Assembly (NCBI GenBank): GCA_035532755.1
Contig: DATKQI010000040.1
Coordinates: 1 to 32,917 of the forward strand
Origin: DATKQI01 sp035532755
GTDB lineage: Bacteria; Pseudomonadota; Alphaproteobacteria; Acetobacterales; Acetobacteraceae
Direction of reading: 5' to 3'
DNA: 32,917 bases
The translations under genes were made by a program, and so were the position numbers. Below are positions 1 through 6,600 of this stretch, in pieces (within the stretch, counting starts at the first letter, position 1; the number at the start of each line of letters is the position of its first letter). Below the pieces are notes generated by a model. It saw only the letters and a program-made list of their open reading frames with translations. It ran no database searches and had not been told where the DNA came from.

Positions 1-104
1 CTGCGTGAGCTGATCGCAATCCACCGAGATAGCACCGAATAGACCCGTCCGCGGCTCTCACCGGATGGCTACCGTACGCCCAACTGCGATCAATAAGTCC
101 CGAC

Positions 105-512
105 TCAGCCACCAGCCCAAAAGGGGTTAATGATTTGCAGCCCTCCGTCGAGGGTCATGCCGTGTTGCATGTCTTCCGACCACAGCGTTTCGCAGCCGGC
201 GTGGAGTGCCGAGGCAGCGATCATCGCATCGTAAATGGAGAGGCCGTAGCGCTCCGCGAATGCCAGTCCGGTTTCGTGGATCTCCAGCGTAACCGGATGG
301 ACCATCAGCAGCCCACGCAGCATTGTCAGAAAGGCGTGCGTATCGGTCCAGGACATCCGCATCTTGCGCCGCGCGACATTCGTGAGTTCGTTTAGAACCT
401 GAACGCTGATCGTCCCACCCGCAGCGATGGCCGCCTCGGCCCGGTCCGCCTTCGCAGCATCGCCCGAAGCAATATAGACGAGTACGTTGGTGTCGAAAAA
501 GCTACCGGGCAT
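105..512 (-). CDS. VapC-like PIN-domain toxin (ribonuclease)
   Basis: This 135-residue PIN-domain protein is the toxin half of a VapBC-type pair; PIN toxins are Mg2+-dependent RNases. The acidic active-site residues are visible: D7 in FFDTN, E42 in NELTN, D95 in SIYDAMIAA, and E113/D114 in SEDM. I chose the ATG at 512 because GAGG lies about six bases upstream and the protein then starts directly at the first PIN beta strand. A longer TTG start at 530 is possible. The gene overlaps the end of the antitoxin gene by 11 bases, so the two are probably translationally coupled and transcribed from the promoter upstream of the antitoxin. Family membership is clear from the motifs. The RNA target cannot be read from the sequence. 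Confidence 0.88.
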   Translation of the reverse strand: MPGSFFDTNVLVYIASGDAAKADRAEAAIAAGGTISVQVLNELTNVARRKMRMSWTDTHAFLTMLRGLLMVHPVTLEIHETGLAFAERYGLSIYDAMIAASALHAGCETLWSEDMQHGMTLDGGLQIINPFWAGG

Positions 513-732
513 TCGCCTCGTCCCGGTCAAACTTGAAGTCGACAGGGAGCCGACCGCGGAAAGCGCGAAGACGCTTCAACAGCTCTTCGCGCCCAGGCTT
601 GCGCGCGACGCCAAGCTGCCGGGCGTCTGCGACATGGATCTCGATCTCGTCGCCTTCACGAAGTTCCAGGGCTTCAACGACAGCGGCGGGAAGGCGGACG
701 GCAAGGCTATTGCCCCATTTGGCGACCTGCAT
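502..732 (-). CDS. AbrB/MazE-fold antitoxin (VapB-like)
   Basis: This 76-residue protein opens with MQVAKWGNSLAVRLP, the signature of the SpoVT-AbrB swapped-hairpin DNA-binding domain. LELREGDEIEIHVAD follows within residues 1-45. The C-terminal third (KRLRAFRGRLPVDFKFDRDEANAR) is charged, as expected for the segment that wraps the PIN toxin active site. The ATG at 732 has an AGGAG ribosome site about six bases upstream. Family knowledge says such antitoxins neutralise the toxin and, alone or in complex, repress their own promoter. The palindrome at 747-772 is the obvious candidate operator. The gene is first in the operon, ahead of the toxin it overlaps. Confidence 0.88.
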   Translation of the reverse strand: MQVAKWGNSLAVRLPAAVVEALELREGDEIEIHVADARQLGVARKPGREELLKRLRAFRGRLPVDFKFDRDEANAR

Positions 733-746
733 GCGGCTCTCCTAGA

Positions 747-772
747 GATATACGTCTAATTAAATGTATATC
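747..772. promoter_or_regulatory. Candidate operator: 7-bp perfect inverted repeat upstream of the antitoxin
   Basis: GATATAC (747-753) and GTATATC (766-772) are exact reverse complements separated by 12 AT-rich bases. Extending outward, 9 of 10 bases still pair. The site lies between the putative -35 box and the antitoxin ribosome site, where a dimeric AbrB-fold repressor would act. The repeat is seen directly; its regulatory role is inferred. Confidence 0.6.
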
Positions 773-791
773 TATTACCGCACCTGGTCAA
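763..791 (-). promoter_or_regulatory. Putative sigma70-type promoter of the toxin-antitoxin operon
   Basis: Read on the minus strand, TTGACC (791-786) is followed after 17 bases by TACATT (768-763), which matches the -35 consensus at five of six and the -10 consensus at four of six positions. The -10 overlaps one arm of the palindrome at 747-772. The match is moderate. Confidence 0.4.
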
Positions 792-792
792 T

Positions 793-816
793 ATGATGCG
801 CACCATGATGCGCACC
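793..816. repeat. Tandem duplication of a 12-bp unit
   Basis: ATGATGCGCACC occurs twice in immediate succession (793-804 and 805-816). It sits just upstream of the toxin-antitoxin promoter. No function is apparent; it may be a replication-slippage duplication. Confidence 0.8.
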
Positions 817-854
817 GGACCGGGATGGCTTCCCTCCTGACCAGGCTGACAGGC

Positions 855-883
855 CGCAAATAAAAGTACAAGGGCGCAAATAA
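855..883. repeat. Two direct repeats CGCAAATAA at 20-bp spacing
   Basis: CGCAAATAA is found at 855-863 and again at 875-883, exactly 20 bp apart, in an AT-richer stretch without a convincing gene. Two copies are too few to call an iteron array. Confidence 0.6.
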
Positions 884-952
884 GGCTCATATCATTTTGG
901 CAGGCTTCTCTGTTACCCTTCGCTGTCGGAGCACATGAACGGACTGTCGTGA

Positions 953-1198
953 TCACGCTGCAAGTCCCAGGCGTGTCACGGCTTCAAGAATCAGTCGAAA
1001 CGAGGACTTTGGCACGATGCACTTAGTTCGATAGTCACCCACGAACGGCAGCCACTCCGAAGCCACATCGACCGGAAGCGGGCGGCACATCGCCAGACGA
1101 TGCAGGTGAAAATCCGGTCGTTCTCCACCTGCGAGGAAAGGGCTGATGCGCGGGCATAAGCCTTGACTTTCCGTGGCGAGTTCCAGATACCGCCGCAT
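953..1198 (-). CDS. Doubtful small hypothetical ORF (81 aa)
   Basis: An ATG-started frame of 81 codons runs antisense to the downstream operon. I do not recognise the product. The middle (PLPVDVASEWLPFVGDYRTK) reads like an ordinary soluble protein rather than a shadow translation, and its base composition is less GC-rich than the helicase gene next door. No clear ribosome site precedes the ATG, and no domain or membrane segment is visible. It could be the tail of a decayed gene in this accessory stretch or a chance frame. Apart from this frame and the short repeats, I see nothing supportable between 773 and 1323. Confidence 0.25.
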   Translation of the reverse strand: MRRYLELATESQGLCPRISPFLAGGERPDFHLHRLAMCRPLPVDVASEWLPFVGDYRTKCIVPKSSFRLILEAVTRLGLAA

Positions 1199-1323
1199 AG
1201 GGATTTGCCGGGCTGCGCCCCGTTCGCGCCATTGGGCGCCGGCACCCGATGTTCTCCGCCGAAACCTTCAGAACGGCTGCCATCATACGTGATGCCACCA
1301 TTTGCCATGATCGAGAGCTGCGC

Positions 1324-2982
1324 TTGACCGACATCCAACCCGCCCTGGCGGAGCCTGCCGCCCCGGTGGATCAGCCGGGCGACACCATGCCGCTTCCCCT
1401 GTTCACCGACCTCGGCCTGTCGGAGGAAATCCTGCGCGCGGTGGGCGAGATGGGATACACGCACCCCACGCCGATCCAGGCGCAGGCGATCCCGACCGTG
1501 CTGATGGGCCGCGACGTGCTGGGTTGCGCGCAGACCGGCACCGGCAAGACCGCGGGCTTCACCCTGCCGATGCTCGATATCCTGTCCGGATCGCGCGCCC
1601 GCGCCCGCATGCCGCGCAGCCTGATCCTGGAGCCTACGCGGGAACTGGCGCTGCAGGTGGCCGAAAATTTCATCATGTACGGCAAGTACCTGAAGCTCAG
1701 CCACGCGCTGCTGATCGGCGGCGAGAGCCTGACGGACCAGAAGGAAGCCCTGGCGCGCGGCGTGGATGTGGTGATCGCCACCCCAGGGCGGCTGATGGAC
1801 ATGTTCGAGCGCGGCGCGCTGCTGCTGACCGACACCAAGCTGCTGGTGATCGACGAGGCCGACCGGATGCTGGACATGGGGTTCATCCCCGATGTCGAAA
1901 AAATCGTCTCGTTCCTGCCGCGCACCCGGCAGACGCTGTTCTTCAGCGCCACCATGGCGCCCGAGATCCGGCGGCTGGCCGATGCGTTCCTGCAAAACCC
2001 GAAGGAGATCACGGTCTCCGCGCCCGCTTCGGTCGCCACCACCATCACCGCCGGTTTCGTGGTGGTGGAGACGCACGACAAGCGCGAGGCGCTGCGCCGG
2101 CTGATCCGTACCGAGGACGTGCAGAACGCGCTGATCTTCTGCAATCGCAAGCGCGACGTGGATATCCTGTACAAATCACTGGCCCGGCACGGTTTCAGCG
2201 TGGGCGCGCTGCACGGGGACATGACGCAGCCGGTGCGTTTCGCCACGCTGGAGAAATTCAAGGCGAACGAGCTGCGGCTGCTGGTGTGCAGCGACGTCGC
2301 CGCTCGCGGGTTGGATATCGGAGGGCTGTCGCACGTGTTCAATTTCGACGTTCCGCACCATGCCGAAGACTACGTGCACCGCATCGGCCGGACCGGACGC
2401 GCCGGGCGTGAGGGTCGGGCCTTCACGCTGGCCACGCCGGATGACCGTCTGGCGGTGGAGGCGATCGAGAAGCTGACGGGGTACCCGATTCCGCGCATCT
2501 CGGTCGAAGGGCTGGACCCGGTGGAATGGGCGACGGACGCGCCACGCGGCCGGGGTCGCCGCGGCAAGCCTGCAACTCCGCGTGCGAAAACCGCCGAAAC
2601 GAAGCCGAAGGCGGAACCGCGCAGCCGGGCGGAAGGCAGGCCGGCGAGCGCGCGGCCGGCCCCACGCCTGCCACGGCCGGATCGTTCCGTGTCGGAGCGA
2701 ACTGCCACGCCGCCGATGCCACCCGGAACGGAACAGCCGGAGATCATGGACGCGGCGCCACGGCAGCCGGAACGGCCGGCGGATCGGCGGACCGATCGCC
2801 ATGCCGATCGCGCTGCGCCCGGACGCGAGCGGCGGCGGCGGGAAGATGATCTCGGGCCATCGGTGCGCGGCTTCGGCACCGATGTTCCGGCCTTCATGCT
2901 GGTGCGTGCCCGGCCGGCATCGGCCGGCCCCGGCCGGGTGGCGGCCCGGGCCGTGGAGGAAACGGGGGAGATCGAGGCATGA
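1324..2982 (+). CDS. DEAD-box RNA helicase, RhlE-type
   Basis: This is an ATP-dependent RNA helicase of the RhlE/SrmB group, which remodels structured RNA, usually rRNA or mRNA under decay. Numbering from the TTG at 1324 (552 aa), the motifs in order are: the Q motif before PTPIQ near residue 50, AQTGTGKT (69-76), PTRELA (104-109), TPGR (153-156), DEAD (177-180) and SAT (208-210). ARGLDIGG and HRIGRTGRAGR follow in the second RecA domain. From about residue 410 on, the protein is a low-complexity tail rich in Arg, Pro and Ala, typical of RNA-binding extensions. The start is uncertain: an ATG at 1249 extends the frame and an ATG at 1387 shortens it. I prefer TTG 1324 because it gives a natural N-terminus and has GAGAG upstream. 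Its stop codon overlaps the next gene's ATG in an ATGA. Confidence 0.93.
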   Translation: MTDIQPALAEPAAPVDQPGDTMPLPLFTDLGLSEEILRAVGEMGYTHPTPIQAQAIPTVLMGRDVLGCAQTGTGKTAGFTLPMLDILSGSRARARMPRSLILEPTRELALQVAENFIMYGKYLKLSHALLIGGESLTDQKEALARGVDVVIATPGRLMDMFERGALLLTDTKLLVIDEADRMLDMGFIPDVEKIVSFLPRTRQTLFFSATMAPEIRRLADAFLQNPKEITVSAPASVATTITAGFVVVETHDKREALRRLIRTEDVQNALIFCNRKRDVDILYKSLARHGFSVGALHGDMTQPVRFATLEKFKANELRLLVCSDVAARGLDIGGLSHVFNFDVPHHAEDYVHRIGRTGRAGREGRAFTLATPDDRLAVEAIEKLTGYPIPRISVEGLDPVEWATDAPRGRGRRGKPATPRAKTAETKPKAEPRSRAEGRPASARPAPRLPRPDRSVSERTATPPMPPGTEQPEIMDAAPRQPERPADRRTDRHADRAAPGRERRRREDDLGPSVRGFGTDVPAFMLVRARPASAGPGRVAARAVEETGEIEA

Positions 2983-4196
2983 ACGTCCTCGCCAAGCCGG
3001 CCGCAAAGACGGCCAAGCGCAGTTTCACCCCGTTCCAGTGGGACGACGCGCTGCTGCTGGATGACCAGTTGACCGACGACGAGCGGATGATCCGCGCCGC
3101 CGCCGCGGCCTATTGCCAGGAGAAGCTGTTTCCCCGCGCCCTGGATGCAAACCGCCACGAGCATTTCGACCGCGCCATCATGGCCGAGATGGGCGAGATG
3201 GGCTTCCTGGGCGCCACGCTCGACAGCCACGGCTGCGCCGGGGTGAACTACGTCTCCTACGGCCTGATCGCCCGCGAGGTCGAGCGCGTCGATAGCGGCT
3301 ATCGCAGCGCGTTCTCGGTGCAGTCCTCGCTCGTGATGTATCCGATCTGGGCTTTCGGGTCCGACGCGCAGAAGGACCGCTTTCTACCCAGGCTGCGCAG
3401 CGGCGAGTCCATCGGCTGCTTCGGGCTGACCGAGCCGGACGCCGGGTCCGATCCCGGATCGATGCGCACACGGGCGAAGGGTGTCGATGGCGGCTTCCTG
3501 CTGAACGGGTCCAAGACCTGGATCAGCAATTCGCCCATCGCCGATGTGTTTCTGGTGTGGGCGAAGGACGACGCTGGGGAGATCCGCGGCTTCATCCTCG
3601 AAGCCGGCATGAAAGGGCTTGCCGCGCCGAAAATCGAGGGCAAGTTCTCGCTGCGCGCCTCCGTCACCGGCATGATCATGATGGATGACGTGTTCGTGCC
3701 GGCCGAGAACATGCTGCCGGGTGTGAAGGGGCTGAAAGGCCCGTTCAGTTGCCTCAACAACGCGCGTTACGGCATCGCCTGGGGCGCCCTGGGCGCGGCG
3801 GAGTTCTGCTGGCATGCCGCGCGGACCTACACGCTGGAACGCAAGATGTTCGGCCGGCCGCTGGCGGCGACCCAGCTGATCCAAAAGAAGCTCGCCGACA
3901 TGCAGACCGAGATCACGATCGGGCTGCAGGCGGTGCTGCGGCTCGGCCGGCTGCTGGATGAAGGCAAGGCCGCGCCGGAAATGATCAGCCTGTGCAAGCG
4001 CAATTCCTGCGGCAAGGCGCTGGAGATCGCCCGTGCCGCACGCGACATGCACGGCGGCAACGGCATTTCCGACGAGTATCATGTGATCCGGCACATGATG
4101 AACCTCGAAGCGGTGAACACCTACGAAGGCACGCATGACGTGCATGCGTTGATCCTGGGGCGCGCGCAGACCGGCCTGTCCGCTTTCGGCAACTGA
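2979..4196 (+). CDS. gcdH: Glutaryl-CoA dehydrogenase
   Basis: This 405-residue FAD flavoprotein of the acyl-CoA dehydrogenase family should oxidise and decarboxylate glutaryl-CoA to crotonyl-CoA in lysine, tryptophan and hydroxylysine catabolism. Diagnostic features are GYRSAFSVQSSLVMYPI (R109 corresponds to the Arg that binds the glutaryl carboxylate in human GCDH), GCFGLTEPDAGSDP at the flavin site, and NTYEGTHDVHALILGRA, where E383 is the catalytic base. Length is normal for the family. The ATG overlaps the helicase stop by four bases (ATGA) and has GAGG just upstream, so translation is coupled to an apparently unrelated RNA helicase. The R109 context separates it from short-chain acyl-CoA dehydrogenases. 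Confidence 0.94.
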   Translation: MNVLAKPAAKTAKRSFTPFQWDDALLLDDQLTDDERMIRAAAAAYCQEKLFPRALDANRHEHFDRAIMAEMGEMGFLGATLDSHGCAGVNYVSYGLIAREVERVDSGYRSAFSVQSSLVMYPIWAFGSDAQKDRFLPRLRSGESIGCFGLTEPDAGSDPGSMRTRAKGVDGGFLLNGSKTWISNSPIADVFLVWAKDDAGEIRGFILEAGMKGLAAPKIEGKFSLRASVTGMIMMDDVFVPAENMLPGVKGLKGPFSCLNNARYGIAWGALGAAEFCWHAARTYTLERKMFGRPLAATQLIQKKLADMQTEITIGLQAVLRLGRLLDEGKAAPEMISLCKRNSCGKALEIARAARDMHGGNGISDEYHVIRHMMNLEAVNTYEGTHDVHALILGRAQTGLSAFGN

Positions 4197-4210
4197 CGCA
4201 GGGTGCTGTC

Positions 4211-5485
4211 CTGAACCCGGTCCGCATCGCGCGGGTCGGCGCCGATGGCGACGGCATCGCTGCGCTGCCGGACGGCTCGCCGCTGTACCTGCCGTTTACG
4301 CTGCCCGGCGAGAGCGTCGAGGTAGCGACGACCGGGCGGCGCGGCGACGGCTGGACCGGAACCACGGGCGCCATCCTTGAGCCAAGCGCCGCGCGCGTGC
4401 TTCCCCCCTGCCCGCATTTCGGCACCTGCGGCGGCTGCACGCTGCAGCATTGGGGCGAACCCGCCTATCTGGCATGGAAGGCCGGCCTGCTGACAGAGGC
4501 GCTGCAACGGGCGGGCTATGCAGAGCCGCCGATCATGCCCATCGTGCGCAGCGCGCCGGCCGAACGCCGGCGCATGGATCTGGCAGTGCGCCGCACGCCG
4601 CAGGGCAGCGTCACGGTCGGCTTTCACCAGCGGCGGACGGAGCAGGTGGTCGATATCCTCACCTGTCCCGTGCTCAACCCCGCCCTGGTGGCGTTGCTGC
4701 CGGAATTGCGGCGCGTGCTGCGCAGCTTGGGCGCGTTGAAGCGGGCAGGATCGGCGGTGGTGAACCTGCTGGATAGCGGCCCCGATCTGCTGCTGCGCAC
4801 CGATTCCCCGCTTTCCGCTGCCGACCGGACACGGCTGGCCGGGTTCGCGCAAGCGCATGGGCTGCCACGGATCAGTTGGGCGCTGGGCGATGGTGCGCCC
4901 GAGACGGCTTGCCTGCTGCGCCCGGCGACGACCCGGATCGCCGGGATCGAGGTCACACCCCCGCCGGGTGCTTTCCTCCAGGCCACGCCAGGCGGGGAGG
5001 CTGCGATCGCCGTGGCGATGCTCGCCGGCCTGCCCGCTGGCTTGCCGGCACGGGCGCGGATCGCCGATCTGTTCGCCGGCAGCGGCACGCTGACCTTCGC
5101 GCTCGCCGCGCGCGGGCGCGTAGCGGCATTCGAGGGCGATGCGGCGGCGAGCGGGGCACTGACGGCTGCCGCACGAAAGGCAGGACTTGCCGGGCGCATC
5201 GAAGCCGAAACACGCGACCTCGCGCGCCGCCCCCTGATGCCGGCGGAGTTGTCCAGGTTCGCGGCCGTGGTGCTGGACCCGCCATTCGCCGGAGCGGCAC
5301 CGCAGATCGCCCAGATCGCGGCGGCGAAGTGCCGGCGGGTGATCTATGTGAGCTGCAATCCGGCCGCCCTGACCCGCGATGCCCGCACGCTGCGCGGCGC
5401 CGGCTTCAACCTGCTCGCGGCCACACCGATCGACCAGTTCCTCTGGTCGGCGCGGCTGGAGAGCGTGGCGGTCTTCACCGCCTGA
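4211..5485 (+). CDS. TRAM-domain 23S rRNA (uracil-5-)-methyltransferase, RlmD/TrmA family
   Basis: This SAM-dependent enzyme forms 5-methyluridine in RNA, most likely 23S rRNA. Numbering from CTG 4211 (424 aa), residues 1-62 form a TRAM RNA-binding domain (NPVRIARVGADGDG, then a beta-barrel pattern). Four Cys for an Fe-S cluster follow: C67, C73 and C76 in CPHFGTCGGC, and C152 in LTCPVLNP. Next come DLFAGSGTLTFALA for SAM, VVLDPPFAG, and the catalytic C382 in VSCNPAALTRDA. No ATG, GTG or TTG lies in frame near the TRAM start. The first conventional start is GTG 4397, which would delete the whole domain and begin four residues before the Fe-S motif. AGGGTG precedes the CTG by five bases, so I place the start there. 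The gene lies 14 bases after gcdH. The exact rRNA target is not provable from sequence. Confidence 0.88.
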   Translation: MNPVRIARVGADGDGIAALPDGSPLYLPFTLPGESVEVATTGRRGDGWTGTTGAILEPSAARVLPPCPHFGTCGGCTLQHWGEPAYLAWKAGLLTEALQRAGYAEPPIMPIVRSAPAERRRMDLAVRRTPQGSVTVGFHQRRTEQVVDILTCPVLNPALVALLPELRRVLRSLGALKRAGSAVVNLLDSGPDLLLRTDSPLSAADRTRLAGFAQAHGLPRISWALGDGAPETACLLRPATTRIAGIEVTPPPGAFLQATPGGEAAIAVAMLAGLPAGLPARARIADLFAGSGTLTFALAARGRVAAFEGDAAASGALTAAARKAGLAGRIEAETRDLARRPLMPAELSRFAAVVLDPPFAGAAPQIAQIAAAKCRRVIYVSCNPAALTRDARTLRGAGFNLLAATPIDQFLWSARLESVAVFTA

Positions 5486-5559
5486 TCGCGCCTGCCCGCC
5501 CTTGACCGATGGCCGACCACGCCTGATCGTGCCGGCAACGATCGAGGAGGAAACCCCCC

Positions 5560-6600
5560 ATGACCCATGCTGACGGGCACCCTGCCCACCCCGTGCTGTT
5601 GCCGCGCCGCAAAATCGTCGGGGCCGCCGTTCTGGCCGCCCCTGCCCTGCTGCTCTCCAGGCAGGCCCACGCCGCGCAGTTCACCTACAAATACGGCAAC
5701 AACCTGCCCGCGGCGCACCCGCTGAACCTGCGCGCGCAGGAAGCTGCTTCCCGCATCGCCAAGGAAAGCGGCGGCAAAATCGCGATCCGCATCTTCCCCA
5801 ACAACCAGCTCGGCTCGGATACCGAGATGCTGAGCCAGGTTCGGTCCGGCGCGCTGGAGTTCTTCACCCTGTCCGGGCTGATCCTCGCCACGCTGGTGCC
5901 GGTGGCCTCCATCAACGGCGTGGGCTTCGCGTTCAAGGATTACGGGCAGGTCTGGCCGGCGATGGACGGGGCGCTGGGCGCCCATGTGCGTGGCGCGATC
6001 ACCAAGGCCGGGCTGATTCCGATGGACAAGATGTGGGACAACGGCTTCCGCCAGATCACGTCTTCCACCAAGCCGATCGCCACCCCGGCGGACCTGAAAG
6101 GTTTCAAGATCCGCGTACCCATCAGCCCGCTCTGGACTTCGATGTTCAAGGCGCTCGGTGCGGCACCCACCGGCATCAACTTCAACGAGGTGTATTCCGC
6201 ACTTCAGACCCACGTGGCCGACGGCGAGGAGAACCCGCTGGCCATCATCTATACGGCGAAGCTGTATGAGGTGCAGAAATACTGCGCGCTGACCAACCAT
6301 ATGTGGGACGGGTTCTGGATGCTGGCCAACCGCGCGGCATGGATGCGCCTGCCGGCGGATTTGCAGACGATCGTGGCGCGGAACTGGAACGAATCAGCCG
6401 TCGCCCAGCGTGCCGACGTGGCGAAGCTGAACAGCGGGCTGCAGGGGCAGTTGCAGGCGAAGGGCATGAAGTTCAACACGCCGGACGAGCTGGCCTTCCG
6501 CGACACGCTGCGCAAGGCCGGGTTCTACGCCGACTGGCGGAAGAAATACGGCGCCGAGGCGTGGGGCCTGCTGGAGAAGGCCGTGGGCAAGCTTGCCTGA
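5560..6600 (+). CDS. TRAP transporter substrate-binding protein (DctP family)
   Basis: This is the periplasmic receptor of a tripartite ATP-independent importer, a family that usually binds carboxylates such as C4-dicarboxylates, sugar acids or keto acids. The 346-residue precursor begins with a hydrophilic leader, R16-R17 in PRRKIVGA, a hydrophobic stretch and a likely cleavage at QAHA|AQF near residue 38. The RRKIV pattern allows Tat export but is not a strong consensus. The mature part has the DctP pattern: YGNNLPAAHPLN at the start, GFKIRVP carrying the conserved ligand Arg, NFNEVYSALQTHVADGEENP, and a C-terminal helix. A GAGGAGG ribosome site stands about nine bases before the ATG. The membrane component overlaps its 3' end. 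The ligand is unknown; the dehydrogenase and hydrolase downstream suggest a hydroxy acid or lactone-related compound. Confidence 0.93.
   Translation: MTHADGHPAHPVLLPRRKIVGAAVLAAPALLLSRQAHAAQFTYKYGNNLPAAHPLNLRAQEAASRIAKESGGKIAIRIFPNNQLGSDTEMLSQVRSGALEFFTLSGLILATLVPVASINGVGFAFKDYGQVWPAMDGALGAHVRGAITKAGLIPMDKMWDNGFRQITSSTKPIATPADLKGFKIRVPISPLWTSMFKALGAAPTGINFNEVYSALQTHVADGEENPLAIIYTAKLYEVQKYCALTNHMWDGFWMLANRAAWMRLPADLQTIVARNWNESAVAQRADVAKLNSGLQGQLQAKGMKFNTPDELAFRDTLRKAGFYADWRKKYGAEAWGLLEKAVGKLA

Noticed and set aside
1..42. Plus-strand open frame ending at a TAG at 40-42, possibly the tail of a gene before the window
   Set aside because: Only 13 codons are visible, which is not enough to support a coding call.
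756..956. Minus-strand 66-codon frame
   Set aside because: No ribosome site, odd composition, runs through the short repeats, and ends in the toxin-antitoxin promoter.
991..2076. Long minus-strand frame opposite the helicase
   Set aside because: Shadow of the GC-rich helicase gene; rich in Arg, Gly and His with no domain.
2526..3064. Alternative plus-strand frames inside the helicase tail
   Set aside because: The Arg/Pro/Ala-rich tail is the continuous extension of the helicase frame; the other frames lack starts with ribosome sites and domains.
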